64,000 nucleotides of DNA. It comes from Ascarosepion bandense (lineage: Eukaryota > Mollusca > Cephalopoda > Sepiida > Sepiidae). This document shows, piece after piece, positions 20,214 to 31,689 of the stretch. The notes beneath the pieces were generated by a model. The model was not told where the DNA came from. It saw only the letters and a list, made by a program, of their open reading frames with translations, and did no database searches. Location of the stretch: positions 2,553,501-2,617,500 of the forward strand of contig JBBBDQ010000754.1 in assembly GCA_037127315.1 (NCBI GenBank), in the 5' to 3' direction. Both the position numbers and the translations under genes were made by a program. How positions within the stretch are numbered: position 1 is the first letter of the stretch; the number at the start of each line of letters is the position of its first letter.

Positions 20214-20629
20214 TGTTATATAGCGACAAATAACAAACACGGGTATAAATAAAATATATCAGTGATATTTTTATTAATGAACGATGGACCGTGTTTCCTA
20301 GTGAACAGAGAGTTGAGGGAGCGCGCCTCTAATTGGGTTCGACGGGACTGTAGCCTCTCTGCTTAGCTCTTCTAGCTTCTTCTTCGACTTCTGGCGAATC
20401 CTTGTTTTTGAGGTCTTTTTATATCTTCCAAAACCGGAACTTGTTTCTTCCGGGTTTTGCCTCGATCCGCGACGCCCACGCTATTCTCAGAGTCACCTGT
20501 CTGTTTGCCTGCGTAGGCATTTCCGCCGCTGTCGGAAATAGGGTCAAAGTGACATCCGCTACTTTTCATCAACCGGGAACAGCCACGCTTCATCAGCCTT
20601 CTTGGGTGGGGCCAGACCGTTATATTACA
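20214..20629 (-). repeat. Gypsy 3' LTR (416 bp)
   Basis: Starts TGTTATATAGCGACA and ends CGTTATATTACA on the plus strand. 20429-20629 matches 24077-24277 with two substitutions and no indels. Confidence 0.9.
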
Positions 20630-20655
20630 CTCCTCGCCCTCCCATTTTCCAAAAT
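20630..20655 (-). other. Polypurine tract of the Gypsy element
   Basis: On the minus strand GGGAGGGCGAGGAG lies immediately upstream of the 3' LTR start TGTAATATAACGG, the expected position of the plus-strand primer. Confidence 0.75.
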
Positions 20656-21646
20656 GTTCACCTAAGAACATTTTAAGAGCAACACCCTCATTCACCTCCC
20701 CATGCCACACAAGCCCTACAATTGTATAAAACATGTGCATGCCAAAACAACAAAACATGTGCATGCCGAAACAAAACAAAAAAAACAACAAAAAAATATA
20801 TAGGGGAGCCTACATCGGCAACCCAACAATGTTCGTGTCCATCGTGAAATTTTCCTGTAAAAAAAAAACAGAATCCCTTGCGCATGCCTCCCGATGCAGC
20901 GCTGGAAGCCAAAATGAATGAGACCGCCACAAAGTGACGACAGAATCACTTGGGAATTACACAAAAAATAATGTTCTCGCAGCTCAATGTTTCATTGTTC
21001 TTCTTTTTTTTTTTTTAAATATCCCTTTTGCACCGAATTGGGTAAAGTTCTTAAAAATGTTCATTCTCTTTCTCCTCTGTGTCCATAAGCGTAGACACCT
21101 TGATGCATGACGATATGTCCATGGGCGGTAACCGCGCCCCAGTTTTTTAAACTGACATCGAGTAAATGACCTTTGACCAACACCATGTGTGCTTCTGCTC
21201 GAGTTTATTGTTACACATGTAACCTCATTTAATTTAATTTAATTTCAAACATACTATGTTTGAACACAGAAAAAAAAACTGCCATTACCTGCAGTAAATC
21301 ATTCATAGTCTGACCGACAAATGTTCAACAGAGAACGAAGAAAATTACCCTGATTCCAACGTTAATCCGCATGCAATTTACTTGTGGAGAAATATTTGTG
21401 GAGGATTAGAGGTTTCATTTATCTTAATTTAGTCTAACAAAATGGACCCGTGACTCGTAGTTCCTTAGTTTGTACAATTTGTTTCTATTCCTTCAACTAC
21501 TTCCTCTGGATTCAAAACCACGCATATCTGATTTGTTGACATCTCTCTGTTTAACGCAGAGACATTTGAGTGTTGAGCACCCGTTGACCCCGGAGTACTA
21601 TTCACTTAAACTATCGTTAATCCTCCCACTGATTTCTTTCCCAATC
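20656..21646 (-). other. Gypsy 3' internal region, no recognised ORF
   Basis: Between integrase stop and PPT. It has a direct repeat AACATGTGCATGCC at about 20730 and 20754 and A/T-rich patches. Short minus-strand ORFs (for example 20688-20930) are not recognisable as env or other protein. Confidence 0.6.
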
Positions 21647-22740
21647 CTATAGCATATCAGCCAATAAGTCTACAAGACTTTTCAGTTGTTCTTTCTTTTT
21701 GTTCCGATCAACTGTGGAATCTGCAGGTCTATCCGTACTTTTTGTTTCAACAGACATTTGTCTCATTTGGACATCTTCGCTGCTAGGTGATTCCCTAGAA
21801 AAACCCTGATCTACATGAGTAGATCCAGACGTTTCGCGCTTTGAGCAATCATCCTCGAACGTGGATGAAACATTGTTTATACTACCAATTCCATCATCAC
21901 TATCCATAGTTGACACGTTTTTATCCGCCATTTTACGTCGCGTCATGATGCGACGCTCCATTAATGGAACATCAGACTCATCGTCTGATTCCACACGTTG
22001 GTGTCGATTTTTGTGCACTGGAAAGTCGGTCTGTTCCGCTCCGGATTCGTCATCCGAATCACTAGATTCTACTGGAGCAGCCAATACAATCTTTCGCAAC
22101 GGCCTATCGGAAGTAGGGATTTTCCATTCATCAATGGACGCTGCCCGAAGATGCTCAGCATACGTCTTAATGACTGAGCCGGTTAACTGGTCTCTAATTC
22201 TATAAGAGACCGGGCCAGTCTTTTCAATGATCACATAATATGGCCGCCAGCGCACATCTAACTTCCCCTTCTTTTGGTGATTCTTATAGTACACCAAATC
22301 ACCAACCTCAAAAGTTGTATTTTTCGTCTTACCACGGGACTTATCTATCGCGGTTCTCCTCGCTTTTCTTATATTATTCCTAACTAACGTGAAGCTACGA
22401 TGCATTTCCTGTAGTGCAATTTGGTGATGCTCATCACCATAATATATACGACGAGGCCTCAGTATATTGTCCAAGGGCAAAATAACATCCCTGTTGTAGA
22501 GCAAGTAATACGGTGAAAACTTAGTGGTCTCGCTTACATGAAACCGGATAGCCGCCAACATTTGGTTAATGTAAATATCCCACGACTGTTCGTTGTTGCC
22601 GATTTTTTTTGCTAGAACATCATGCATTGTTCTGTGAAACCTCTCAACCTTACCGTTGCTCTGGGGGTGATAAAAAGAAGTTGTCACATGGTGTATATTT
22701 AGGTCTTCTAATGTCTTTTTCATTACCCTGTTGATATTTT
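21647..22740 (-). pseudogene. Gypsy integrase, catalytic Glu to C-terminus
   Basis: Frame starts at NGPENINRVMKKTLED (about 22740), then YHPQSNGKVERFHRTM with the third catalytic residue (Glu), then LLYNRDVILPLDN. Next come GDLVYYKNHQKKGKLDVRWR and TGPVSYRI (GPY/F-type module), followed by a Ser/Asp/Glu-rich tail of about 130 residues. No chromodomain seen. The frame differs from the upstream integrase piece because of a deletion at 22740. Confidence 0.85.
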
Positions 22741-23493
22741 CTGGCCCATTATTTCTGCCTTCTTATTAGGAACCGCAAATGCCTCCGGCCAACCACTGTA
22801 CATATCTATGAATGTAACTATGTATTGGTTACCTGAATGGGTCTTTGGGTAGAGTCCTGAGACATCTAAAGCAACCTTTGCGAAAGGAAAAGGAGGGAAG
22901 TCACATTCCTGTATGGGGGGTTGCTGCTTCTTTAGGTTTCTTGTCTGACACGGAATACATTTACCTACGAAATCATTTATTTCTCTAAGTAAACAAGGCC
23001 AGAAATACTTTTGTTTTATTGAGTGGAATGTCTTATCCACCCCCATATGGCCACTGTCATCATGGTATTGAACTAGCACCATTTTTCTAAGGTGAGATGG
23101 TACATACAGCCTGATGAGGGGTTCATCATCACGTTGAGACAAATAGTACACCACCTCATCCATTACTATATATCTCTTCTGTTCTGCTTTGGTAGCCCTA
23201 CCATTTCGTAATCTAATCTTCAGGTCTAAGATGTTTTTGTCTGATTCTTGCTCCCTGATTATGTCTATTCCTTTCAATGTGGGCCGTTCGGGTGCCTCTG
23301 ATGAATTTCCGACATTTTTATGGGTTGCTAATTCTTCCGGCTCCATTAGGTTGGAGTTTATAACACTAACCAAGTAATTTCTATCATCTATATCTACTGG
23401 AGAAGCAATATGGTCTTCGTTCACATCAACAGCGCGTGATAAGAGAACCGCGCAAACATTATCCTTACCCTTAAGATACTGTATGCTGCAATT
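22724..23493 (-). pseudogene. Gypsy integrase, zinc-binding domain to first catalytic Asp
   Basis: Zinc-binding HHCC pattern in YHDDSGHMGVDKTF ... CIPCQTR. The core has LDVSGLYP (first catalytic Asp) and FIDMYSGWPEAFA. The frame then ends at AEIMGQKISTG. In relatives about 20 or more residues holding the second catalytic Asp follow; here they are deleted and the frame shifts. A TAA at 23494-23496 separates this piece from RNase H in the same frame. Confidence 0.85.
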
Positions 23494-24076
23494 TTAGCAA
23501 GACATGCTCAGAGCCCAAGTCTGTATCTTCTTATTTTGTATGGGCGAATTAAGTAAGTGCTCCAGGGGCCTATGATCAGTGTATATTGTGAATGTTGCGC
23601 CATGCAGGTAGTGATTCAGTTTTTGAAGAGCATAGTGTATGGCATAAGCCTCTTTCTCTATAGTTGACCACCTCGTTTGTGTGTCACTTAATTTATGGGA
23701 CAATAAATAAATTGGTTTTTCTACATCCTTCCTATTTTCCTTATCGTACACTACCTGGGATAGGCATGCGCCAATCGATTGATCGGATGCGTCAGTATAT
23801 AACCTATACGCCTTATTTGGGTTGGGATAGGCTAGTGTTATCATCTCCGCGGGCTTCGTTTTTAGTGTATCGAAAGCGGTTTGGCAAGCATCGTCCCATT
23901 GGAATCGTGCATATTTCCTTGTCAAATTGACCAGCGGTTCGGCTATATCAGAGAAATTTCTAATAAAGTGGCGATAGTATGAGGTCATCCCGATAAAAGC
24001 TCTTACTTGCCTAACAGTGGTTGGAGTAGAAACTGACTTTATAGCCTTGACTTTATTGAGGACTGGTTGTATTTTA
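23494..24076 (-). pseudogene. Gypsy RT connection and RNase H
   Basis: RT thumb/connection pattern RQVRAFIGMTSYYRHFIRNF, then WDDACQTAFDTLK. RNase H follows: LYTDASDQSIGA (first Asp), STIEKEAYAIHYAL (Glu), TIYTDHRPLEHLL (Asp). Three catalytic acidic residues are visible. The frame stops at a TAA at 23494-23496, apparently from a Tyr codon, and the same frame continues into integrase. Upstream (24077-24195) the open frame is LTR sequence, not protein. Confidence 0.88.
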
Positions 24077-24277
24077 CAAAACCGGAACTTGTTTCTTCCG
24101 GGTTTTGCCTCGATCCGCGACGCCCACGCGATTCTCAGAGTCACCTGTCTGTTTGCCTGCGTAGGCATTTCCGCCGCTGTCGGAAATAGGGTCAAAGTGA
24201 CATCCGCTACTTTTCATCAACCGGGAACACCCACGCTTCATCAGCCTTCTTGGGTGGGGCCAGACCGTTATATTACA
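24077..24277 (-). repeat. Gypsy 5' LTR, truncated to 201 bp
   Basis: Outer half of the LTR only, ending TATATTACA at 24277. The inner half (equivalent of 20214-20428) is deleted together with the 5' internal region. Confidence 0.88.
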
Positions 24278-24281
24278 ATAG

Positions 24282-25441
24282 GAAGCAGGAGAGGTTGTCT
24301 GTGATGGTCTTAGACGCATTGAAATTGACAAGCCACTTCTTGCCCCAATTCACCACAGAGTGTAGATCCCGTTCAAGGTCAGCAACGAGATTATATCTGT
24401 CCCCCACGCCAGGTTTCTTACTAATGCAGGAGTATTTTGTGGTGTCATCTGCGTAGATACCTACTTGGGACTTGATCTCATCTGGGAGGTCGTTGATGAA
24501 AATAAGGAAGAGCATAGGACCCAGGACAGAGCCCTGGGTGACACCTGCATTCGTGCTGTAGTATGAAGAGGCATGCCCATTCAAAACAACCTTCATTTTG
24601 TGGTTGTTTAAAAAAGATTGGATTAGGACAAGCAGGCGTCCGGTAATACAGTAACCCCGTAGCTTGCAAAGAAGGCCAGAGTCCCAGACCCTGTCAAAAG
24701 CCTTGGAGATATCCAGAGCAATCGCACGAGCCTCGCCTGACTCATCGAGGGTCTGGAGCATGTACTCCGTAACGGTTGTTAGTATATCGGCAGTGGAGCT
24801 GGCAAAGCGGAAGCCATATTGCCTGTCAGAGAAGAGTTTTTGGGCAGTAAGATGTTTAATTATTTCAGCATTGATTATGGCCTCGAACACTTTCCCGAAT
24901 ATCGGTAGAAGACTGATAGGGCGATAGTTGGATGGGTCCGAGGGATCACCACAATTCTTAAATACAGGAACGACTGAAGAGAAATTCTAGCATTTCAGGA
25001 AAACAGAAACAGAAAGGCAGTAGTTAAACAGTTCAGAGAGGACAGTGGAGAGTTCAGGAGCGCATCTCTTAAGGACTATCACCGGGATTCCCTTGTTACC
25101 GCTCGCCTTATGGGGGTCAAGTTTTGAAATTACTCGGGATACTATTGTCGGTGTAATATATACGTCATGCATTTTGGCCTCAGTTCTGATGGGGAAGTCG
25201 GGTGAGCATACTCCATATGAGTCAAATGTAGAGTTGGATGAGAATCTGCGGGCAAAGCACTCAGCTTTGAACACAGATGACGTGAGAACCTCAAATTCAT
25301 GGATTAAAGGAGGTATTGAGGTTTACTATTGTTCAGCACCCGTTTGAACAACCGCCAATAGTCCTTGGAGCCGAACTTGCGGTCAGCTATGCGCTGTCGC
25401 ATTCTCCCAGCAAACAACCCTTTGGCGTTACTCAAGATTCT

Positions 25442-25442
<1 letters not shown>
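24282..25442 (-). mobile_element. Jockey/CR1-like LINE, RT part (other half of split element)
   Basis: Continuation of 19438-20213. The minus-strand RT ORF (24282-24890) has FEAIINAEII, QYGFRFASSTADILTTVTEY, ALDISKAFDRVWDSGLL (motif A), GVTQGSVLGPMLFLIFIND (motif B) and VGIYADDTTKYSC (motif C with intact YADD). An 18-22-bp deletion after NASK breaks the frame near the Gypsy junction. The upstream part, 24987-25274, has YITPTIVSRVISKLDPHKAS. 5' truncated at (TA)n (25443). Confidence 0.88.

Positions 25443-25492
<50 letters not shown>
25443..25492. repeat. (TA)n microsatellite at LINE 5' truncation point
   Basis: TA run joining the LINE's truncated 5' end to the right-hand (TATC)n array. Confidence 0.95.
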
Positions 25493-25495
<3 letters not shown>

Positions 25496-25510
25496 CTTAT
25501 CTCAGTTTGT

Positions 25511-25511
25511 T

Positions 25512-25554
<43 letters not shown>

Positions 25555-25641
25555 GTTAATATGATTCTATTCATATTTATCTGTGTGTACATATCTCTCG
25601 ATCTCAGACTATTCACAATAAATCTCTTCTCAACCTGTTAG

Positions 25642-25711
<70 letters not shown>

Positions 25712-25722
25712 CAGTCAGTTCA

Positions 25723-25779
<57 letters not shown>

Positions 25780-25790
25780 CATCCTGTTCG

Positions 25791-25832
<42 letters not shown>

Positions 25833-25877
25833 CATCTATGCTCGTTATCTATTTATCAATCTATCTCATCCTGTTCG

Positions 25878-25943
<66 letters not shown>

Positions 25944-25954
25944 CATCGTGTTCG

Positions 25955-26004
<50 letters not shown>

Positions 26005-26015
26005 CATCCTGTTCG

Positions 26016-26077
<62 letters not shown>

Positions 26078-26124
26078 GTCTCATCCTGTTCGTTATCTGT
26101 CTCTCTATCTATCTCAGTCTGGTC

Positions 26125-26188
<64 letters not shown>
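25511..26188. repeat. (TATC)n arrays with higher-order spacer
   Basis: Blocks 25511-25553 and 25637-26188. Spacers change from CAGTCAGTTCATA (25712) to TCATCCTGTTCGT (25779, 25868, 26005, 26082). Related to but distinct from the left array, so the LINE probably landed inside one microsatellite tract. Confidence 0.93.
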
Positions 26189-26189
26189 A

Positions 26190-27371
26190 TACTTTCTGTA
26201 ATCTTATCATTAACAACTTTCAAAGCGTTTGGTTCTCATTATATCCTTAAATGTGGACACCTTTAGATCTTTCTTTGTTACCATCCTTTTCAATCTGTAT
26301 ACAAAGTTTCATAGAATTTATGTCTCATTTAGTTTAGCAGACATCATTACTCACGCGTTTTATTGCCTATTTATAACCTTAACGTCATTTGCTCTTCAAT
26401 AAACTCCTCGCCTTGTTATTGCCGGAAAGTGCAAACTCCAAATATCCTCAGAAATTGATTTAGACATTTAAACTAAAAGGAAATAAAATATTGTATTAAT
26501 AAAAAAAAAAGGTTGACTTTCAAATAAAACAGTTTGCATTAAAAATCAAAAAAATAAAACAAATAAAAATGCTTTTGCCAATATGGACATTAGTTCTTGT
26601 GAAGCAATTAACGAACACTCTATTTCCTAGCCTTGAAGTTACTAACACAGACACATATGAGTAACTTTGTTTATTTTTTTTTACAACTGAATGTGTAGTG
26701 AATCAAATCCATATACAATGACTCATCAAACGGTGCTGGCCGAAGCAAATCAGTGTCGTTTAAAAGTAAAAAATAATAAAAAATATAAAGAAAATATGTT
26801 CAGATTTTTATGTGACGTATGATGTACAGCGGGGTCCATAGCTCGATGGGCTGAAAGCTCTAATTGCAACGTTCTTTTCTAGTTAGGGATTCACCAAAAT
26901 ATAGCGGTTCAGATCATTAGTAGGTAGAATAGAAATGATTTATTACCGCGCTGAGTAACGTATTGGCGATTTCAAACTAAGCAAAACGATTATAAACCAT
27001 TTCTCTTAAAGTCGGTGATGTCGATGGTCTTTGAAAACCTGTCTTCTCTTGCCCGACGTAACAGTTGACACTGATTGTTCTTTCATCTGTTCTCAAAAAA
27101 TCATTTAAAATCTCCAGCTTCGTACGACTTCCTTCTGTCTTAATATTGTTATATATTTCTAGTTTTCTATCTTCATAATGCGTACCATTAATTCAACGTA
27201 GAATATCATTGTAGTACGTATTTTTCTTGGCACTACCTCATTGCTCAGAATTTAGCCTAACTTATTGCCCATATTCTTCGGTAGAACTACATCTCCCCAA
27301 AGAGAGAATTCAGCATTCAGTATGGTGAAGGAGAATGGATATGATATAACATTTCAACATACTTACTGAGG
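26190..27371. other. No gene seen
   Basis: AT-rich sequence with A-rich patch 26495-26580. No TE motif or long ORF. Confidence 0.5.
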
Positions 27372-27640
27372 ATATATGTTGCGGTGAAGTGGATATCTGT
27401 TCGAATCGAGAAATCTTAGAGCTGAGTTCAAATTTCAGTTGAATTTGTTGCAGTTACATACTTCGCATAGTTTATGAATCCATCGTTTCTCCCCCATCTA
27501 TGGGTTAAATAGCAGAAGGTTGTATGGCCATATTTGACAACCAGTCTATTGCAGAAAGTAAGAGTGACCTAACGCCAGAATATACTTTTCCCATTCATGC
27601 CTCTTTCGAGACATGATCGCCCAAACGTGTAAATGACTGA
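27372..27640 (+). mobile_element. tRNA-derived SINE, diverged copy
   Basis: Head TTGCGGTGAAGTGGATATC and GAGTTCAAATTTCAG, body GACAACCAGTCTATTGC, tail CTCTTTCGAGACATGATCGC. Diverged relative of 13109-13420. Confidence 0.8.
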
Positions 27641-27959
27641 TAAATATTTTGCTTGTTATAATCTTTTTCTGCTTTCCAATTTTCTACTGATTTTAAAATA
27701 GATTTTTCCATATTTATTAAAAACTGGGAATATTTTTCTTAATCTTTGTCTATTTATTTATATTTTGAAGTTTTATGAAATCTTTATATGTTATACATAG
27801 CGAGAAAAAAATTGGATTGTACGATTTTTAGTGATAATAATGATTTACTATAAAAAGTCTTATTAATTAACCCATAGCGTGAAGAATAGATTTTCAGTTA
27901 CTCAAAGTTGTCTGCTTCTAAGCGAATAAAACCAACTAGATTTGTATGGGTACTTGGAT

Positions 27960-28417
27960 ATCCGACTTCTAATTTCGTGTTAATATCCATTATACTACCT
28001 GCACTTCCAACCATCCAGTACCTGTTATTCTCAACTAGTTACCTTAACTTCGGTGATTGTACGTGGACCGGTGTTTTAATCTAAACTTATTTATAAATGG
28101 AACTTTGTCTCTGTGTGCATGTGTGTGTATGTGTCCGTTAACTATAGACTCCGAAACGGCTGAACCAATTTTCTTGAAAATTTACACAGTTGTACGATAA
28201 GCGACTGCGAGTGTTCTTAGCTAGGTTTTATGTCGAGGTATTCCTGATATATATCGAAAATCTATAATTGAAAAAATCGGGTTATAGAAGGAGTTGTCCG
28301 ATTTTAATCAAATTTGATACACTCATAGACAAAGACATAAGAAACGATATTCAGAAGTTTCAAGGTTGCAGTTCTTACAATAGTGCAGAAAATCGATAAT
28401 ATATATAAAAGGCAAGT

Positions 28418-28473
<56 letters not shown>

Positions 28474-28653
28474 TGTTTATCTGTTTGTATGTCCTTTACA
28501 TAAATCCACAATTTTTATCCGATTCTCACAAAACTTCACAAAAATATTCTTTAGACTGAGTCTGAGCTTCAGGACCATGGATTAGTTTCAAAGCTTTCAT
28601 TACACCCGAGCAACGCCGGGTTATACTGCTAGTATGATATAGCCGTAAGCCTA
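27960..28653 (-). mobile_element. Composite 5S-tRNA SINE remnant split by a Helitron
   Basis: 27960-28079 is a degenerate minus-strand tRNA-like plus 5S sequence (ACCTTAACTTCGGTGATTGT, GTGGACCGGTGTTTTAA). The missing 5S 5' end, TATGATATAGCCGTAAGCC, is at 28633-28651. The two halves join at A and T when the Helitron is removed. Confidence 0.75.
28080..28632 (+). mobile_element. Helitron-like non-autonomous element, complete ends
   Basis: 553 bp. Begins TC (28080-28081) after A, ends CTAG (28629-28632) before T, with no target duplication, as Helitrons do. A terminal hairpin ACCCG-AGCAACGC-CGGGT lies 7 nt before CTAG. Contains (TG)n at 28421-28472. No coding capacity seen. Shares both ends with 57173-57877 and 59616-60361. 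Confidence 0.85.
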
Positions 28654-29394
28654 TTCTTTGTAGATTTTTACTCTATCTAAATAGTTTTTATTCCCGAGAT
28701 ACTTAACACATTTGGATTATTTAGCAAATATATATTCCATTTTCTTACGATTAGTCATTTCTTCTTGCTTTTATGACACCACACACCTAACGGTCTCACA
28801 ATTTTGTTGCGTGCGCCAATTGGCCGTAAGTTAGTCGTGCCTGAGTCTGCAGCTGTTCGATTCTGTTCCACCTAAGATGATCGAAGATGACAAACGATCA
28901 GAAAAAAACTTTTACTTCCTATGTCACGTTAAGATTTCTGATTTCAGAGAATATAACGGATCTGTAGTAAAGGGACGATTGAATCTTCATACTACACTTC
29001 TCAACAACTGAAATCAAGAGGTGGTTGGATACACATGCAGAAATAAGGGGAACAGGCAAGAACAAAAAGAAACAAGACAGAAATAAAGGCCAGTCTAATG
29101 ATTATGTAGTAATTCTTTGTATATTAACAGAGAGATTTGTGTTTTTGTTGAAACCTTTTTAATATGGTTTGGGATGGGAAGTGATCACAATATCTTCCCA
29201 TTAAAATCTAACTTTAACTTCCATTGTATGGTTCAAATCAACCGCTGCAATTCCCGTCATGCTGACTGGATTTCGTTGACTGTATACATTCACCTGTCAG
29301 GGTCAATTACAATTACAACCTTACGTGGGTGACCTCTTTAAAAATGTACTGCGCGGCTCCAAGGACGCGGCGAAACCCAAGGAAAGGTGGAAAA
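28654..29394. other. No gene seen
   Basis: Unassigned. One 71-codon ORF (29117-29332) without recognisable motif. Confidence 0.45.
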
Positions 29395-29840
29395 ATAGTT
29401 TCACGGCTTCTGCTCCGATGAACTTAGCTCACTGGTACCTCCTTTATATGCATTTCCTCAAGCCACAAGATTAGCAACTAGGTCCCACCCTTTTACTGTT
29501 AAAACAATAAATTGTAAACGCAAATTCTACTCCACCAGCTTTCTTTCTCGCACTTCCCGCCTGTGGAATTCCCTTATGCATACTTGCTTTCCCGATAGCT
29601 ATAATCTCCAAGAATTTAAGTGTAAATTCAATAGTTATCTCATGTATCACTAACTTACATCCCCTCTCTCATGCTTTTTTCTCCGTCCACCCCACTGTCA
29701 GCAGTATTCTCTTCCTTCTCCTACTCTCTTCCTGACAACCCTGCAACCTATCACTCCTTCTCATAACATTCCTCCTATGTAACCCCTGCACATCAGTGGC
29801 AGTAAAATGCTTTGTGTGGGGCGACACGAATATACAAAAA
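29395..29840 (+). mobile_element. Jockey/CR1-like LINE 3' end
   Basis: 5'-truncated copy. C-terminus of the RT ORF in plus frames: FTASAPMN/DELSSLV-like, RLATRSHPFT-like, FLSRTSRLWNSLMHTC, FPDSYNLQEFKCKFNSYL, stop near 29652. Then a pyrimidine-rich 3' UTR ending CCTGCACATCAGTGGCAGTA and GGGGCGACACG. Confidence 0.8.
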
Positions 29841-30814
29841 TATTCACGGTTGCATGATTGCTACTAACTGAAAAGAAATGAAAATTATAAATAAGAAAAA
29901 TAACAAAAGCATAATTTTAAAAAATAACGATAAAGAAAAACAACCAACGACCAATTAAATGGCATCTTAAGTGAATTAAAATACTATTTTATCCCTTACT
30001 CAAATGGAGTAAGAAGCGTTCTAAAAAAAATCCGTATGATATTTTATTTTCCTGGAGACTTATGAGAAATTTGAATTTTAAAAACGTACTTGAAATGATA
30101 AGTTAAACATATATTTTGACAGTCGAGATATATTGAACATATAATGTGAAAGTACGGTTTGGAGAATTTAACATCACATGCTTTCTGAAGATCAAGAGAG
30201 ACAGGAGTAAGCAGCGTGCATCCTACTTGACAGGCATGTTTAAATATATAACTAAGTGTAGGCCGGGAGTTTTATTCAGGAGCCAAATGTTGATTAGGGC
30301 TAAAAGAGATTAGATGTTGTGGAGACACACAATCCTGGCTATATTGAGAGGACAGGGCGCTTAGAAGATGCGCAAAAAGATAAGAAAGCGAAGCGCAAAA
30401 CATTTGGATGATAAAAGGTATCCATTAAATAAAAAACTGACAAAAGATCACGCCATTATCCCGCACAATGAAGAAGATATGAAGTAAAACCATTAGAAAC
30501 AATTTGAAGTAAATGACTCAAAGAGAAATGTGCACAGAGAGAATCACTGAGGAATATAAACATAACAGCCACGTTTACAAAACAAAAGAATAATGCATTA
30601 ACAGAATAGATGACCTGCTAAACGACAGACAACATATAATCTTAAAATGAAACGAGCAGAACTGAAAAAATATTAACTTCAAAATATGAACAAATACATC
30701 TTAGATTTCTTCCACAACAACAGAGGATAAGAGCTACAACGCATGTAATCACGGAAAGACTTATAATATTAAAATCTAAAGACAAAATCATGACAGGTCG
30801 TTATGATTTTTTTT
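29841..30814. other. No gene seen
   Basis: A-rich with no long ORF and no recognised repeat in this window. Confidence 0.45.
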
Positions 30815-31397
30815 TAATCGTTTCACCCCAAGCAATGTGGTACCGCCACTGATGTGCATGGCGGCTACATAACAGTAAACATTTAGACAAGAGGAGAATG
30901 AAGAGAAAGACGGATCAGCTACGGGGGTGTCAGAGAAATGGCAAGAGAAGGATGAAGACATAGGCGCAAAGACAGTTGCTAAGGTAGAGAAGGTAGAAAA
31001 GAACAAGATACACGGGGTGATGTAGAAAGAACTGAAGTCAAATGGATAAGAGATGGATACTGACATTGCATTTAAATTTCTGGAAGTTGTAACCGTCTGG
31101 AAAGTAAGTATACGGAAGGGAGTTCCACTGTCGGGAAGAGCAAGAAAACAAGCTGGTGGAGTAGAATTGACGACTGCATTTGGCTGATCTAAGTGTAAGT
31201 GGGTGGGACCTTGTTGCAAATCTGTGGAGGAGGCACCAGTGACTTAAGTTCGTCAAGGCAGAAGCCATAAATAATATTTGTAGAATAGACAAACGGAAGC
31301 CACATCCCGTCGGTGAAAAAGGGGCTGGAGTCGAGCAGCCATGTTGGGACATATCATGCTAAAGACTGTCCTTTGGAGCCTGTCGAGAACACTTAGA
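30815..31397 (-). mobile_element. Jockey/CR1-like LINE 3' end
   Basis: Minus-strand copy with T-run tail at 30810-30817, then CCCCAAGCAATGTGG. ORF 31038-31352 encodes the RT C-terminus (RFATRSHPLTLRSAKCSRQF, RQWNSLPYTYFPDG). Frameshifted; truncated near GAGCCTGTCGAGAACACTTA at 31397. Confidence 0.82.
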
Positions 31398-31689
31398 TCA
31401 ACCGCATCCAATTAAGGTTGAGATCTTCTTTGATAAGTTAGATATCAGTTTATCTGCAAAAAACACAATGCAGTCAATGATGAGAAGAGTTGAATTTAAC
31501 ATATGTAAGATTCTACTGCTGCAGCATCATTTCTTTATAGTCGACCTAATAACTTTTCATCCCACCCTCGTACTGAGACCTTTATGTAAGCTGACCTTAG
31601 TGTATATTTAATTTATTATTTCAGTAATCATATTCCCCCAGTAAATCTTCACTGACTGCATATCTACTGCCGTCTGACTGTTTTGCTTC

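Larger units (their letters stand above)
20214..24277 (-). mobile_element. Ty3/Gypsy-type LTR retrotransposon, internally deleted
   Basis: 4064-bp insertion with TG...CA ends, a 416-bp 3' LTR, a purine-rich tract, pol remnants (RNase H, integrase) and a truncated 5' LTR. It is inserted in the minus orientation inside the minus-strand LINE. The 201 bp shared by the two LTRs differ at two positions, so the insertion is recent. Gag, protease and most of RT are gone: the deletion joins RT coding (24076) to mid-LTR (24077). Confidence 0.9.

Noticed and set aside
20688..20964. Possible env-like or Cys-rich ORF in the Gypsy 3' region
   Set aside because: Two overlapping frames are open on the same strand, driven by low-complexity T-rich sequence; no signal peptide plus membrane anchor pattern.
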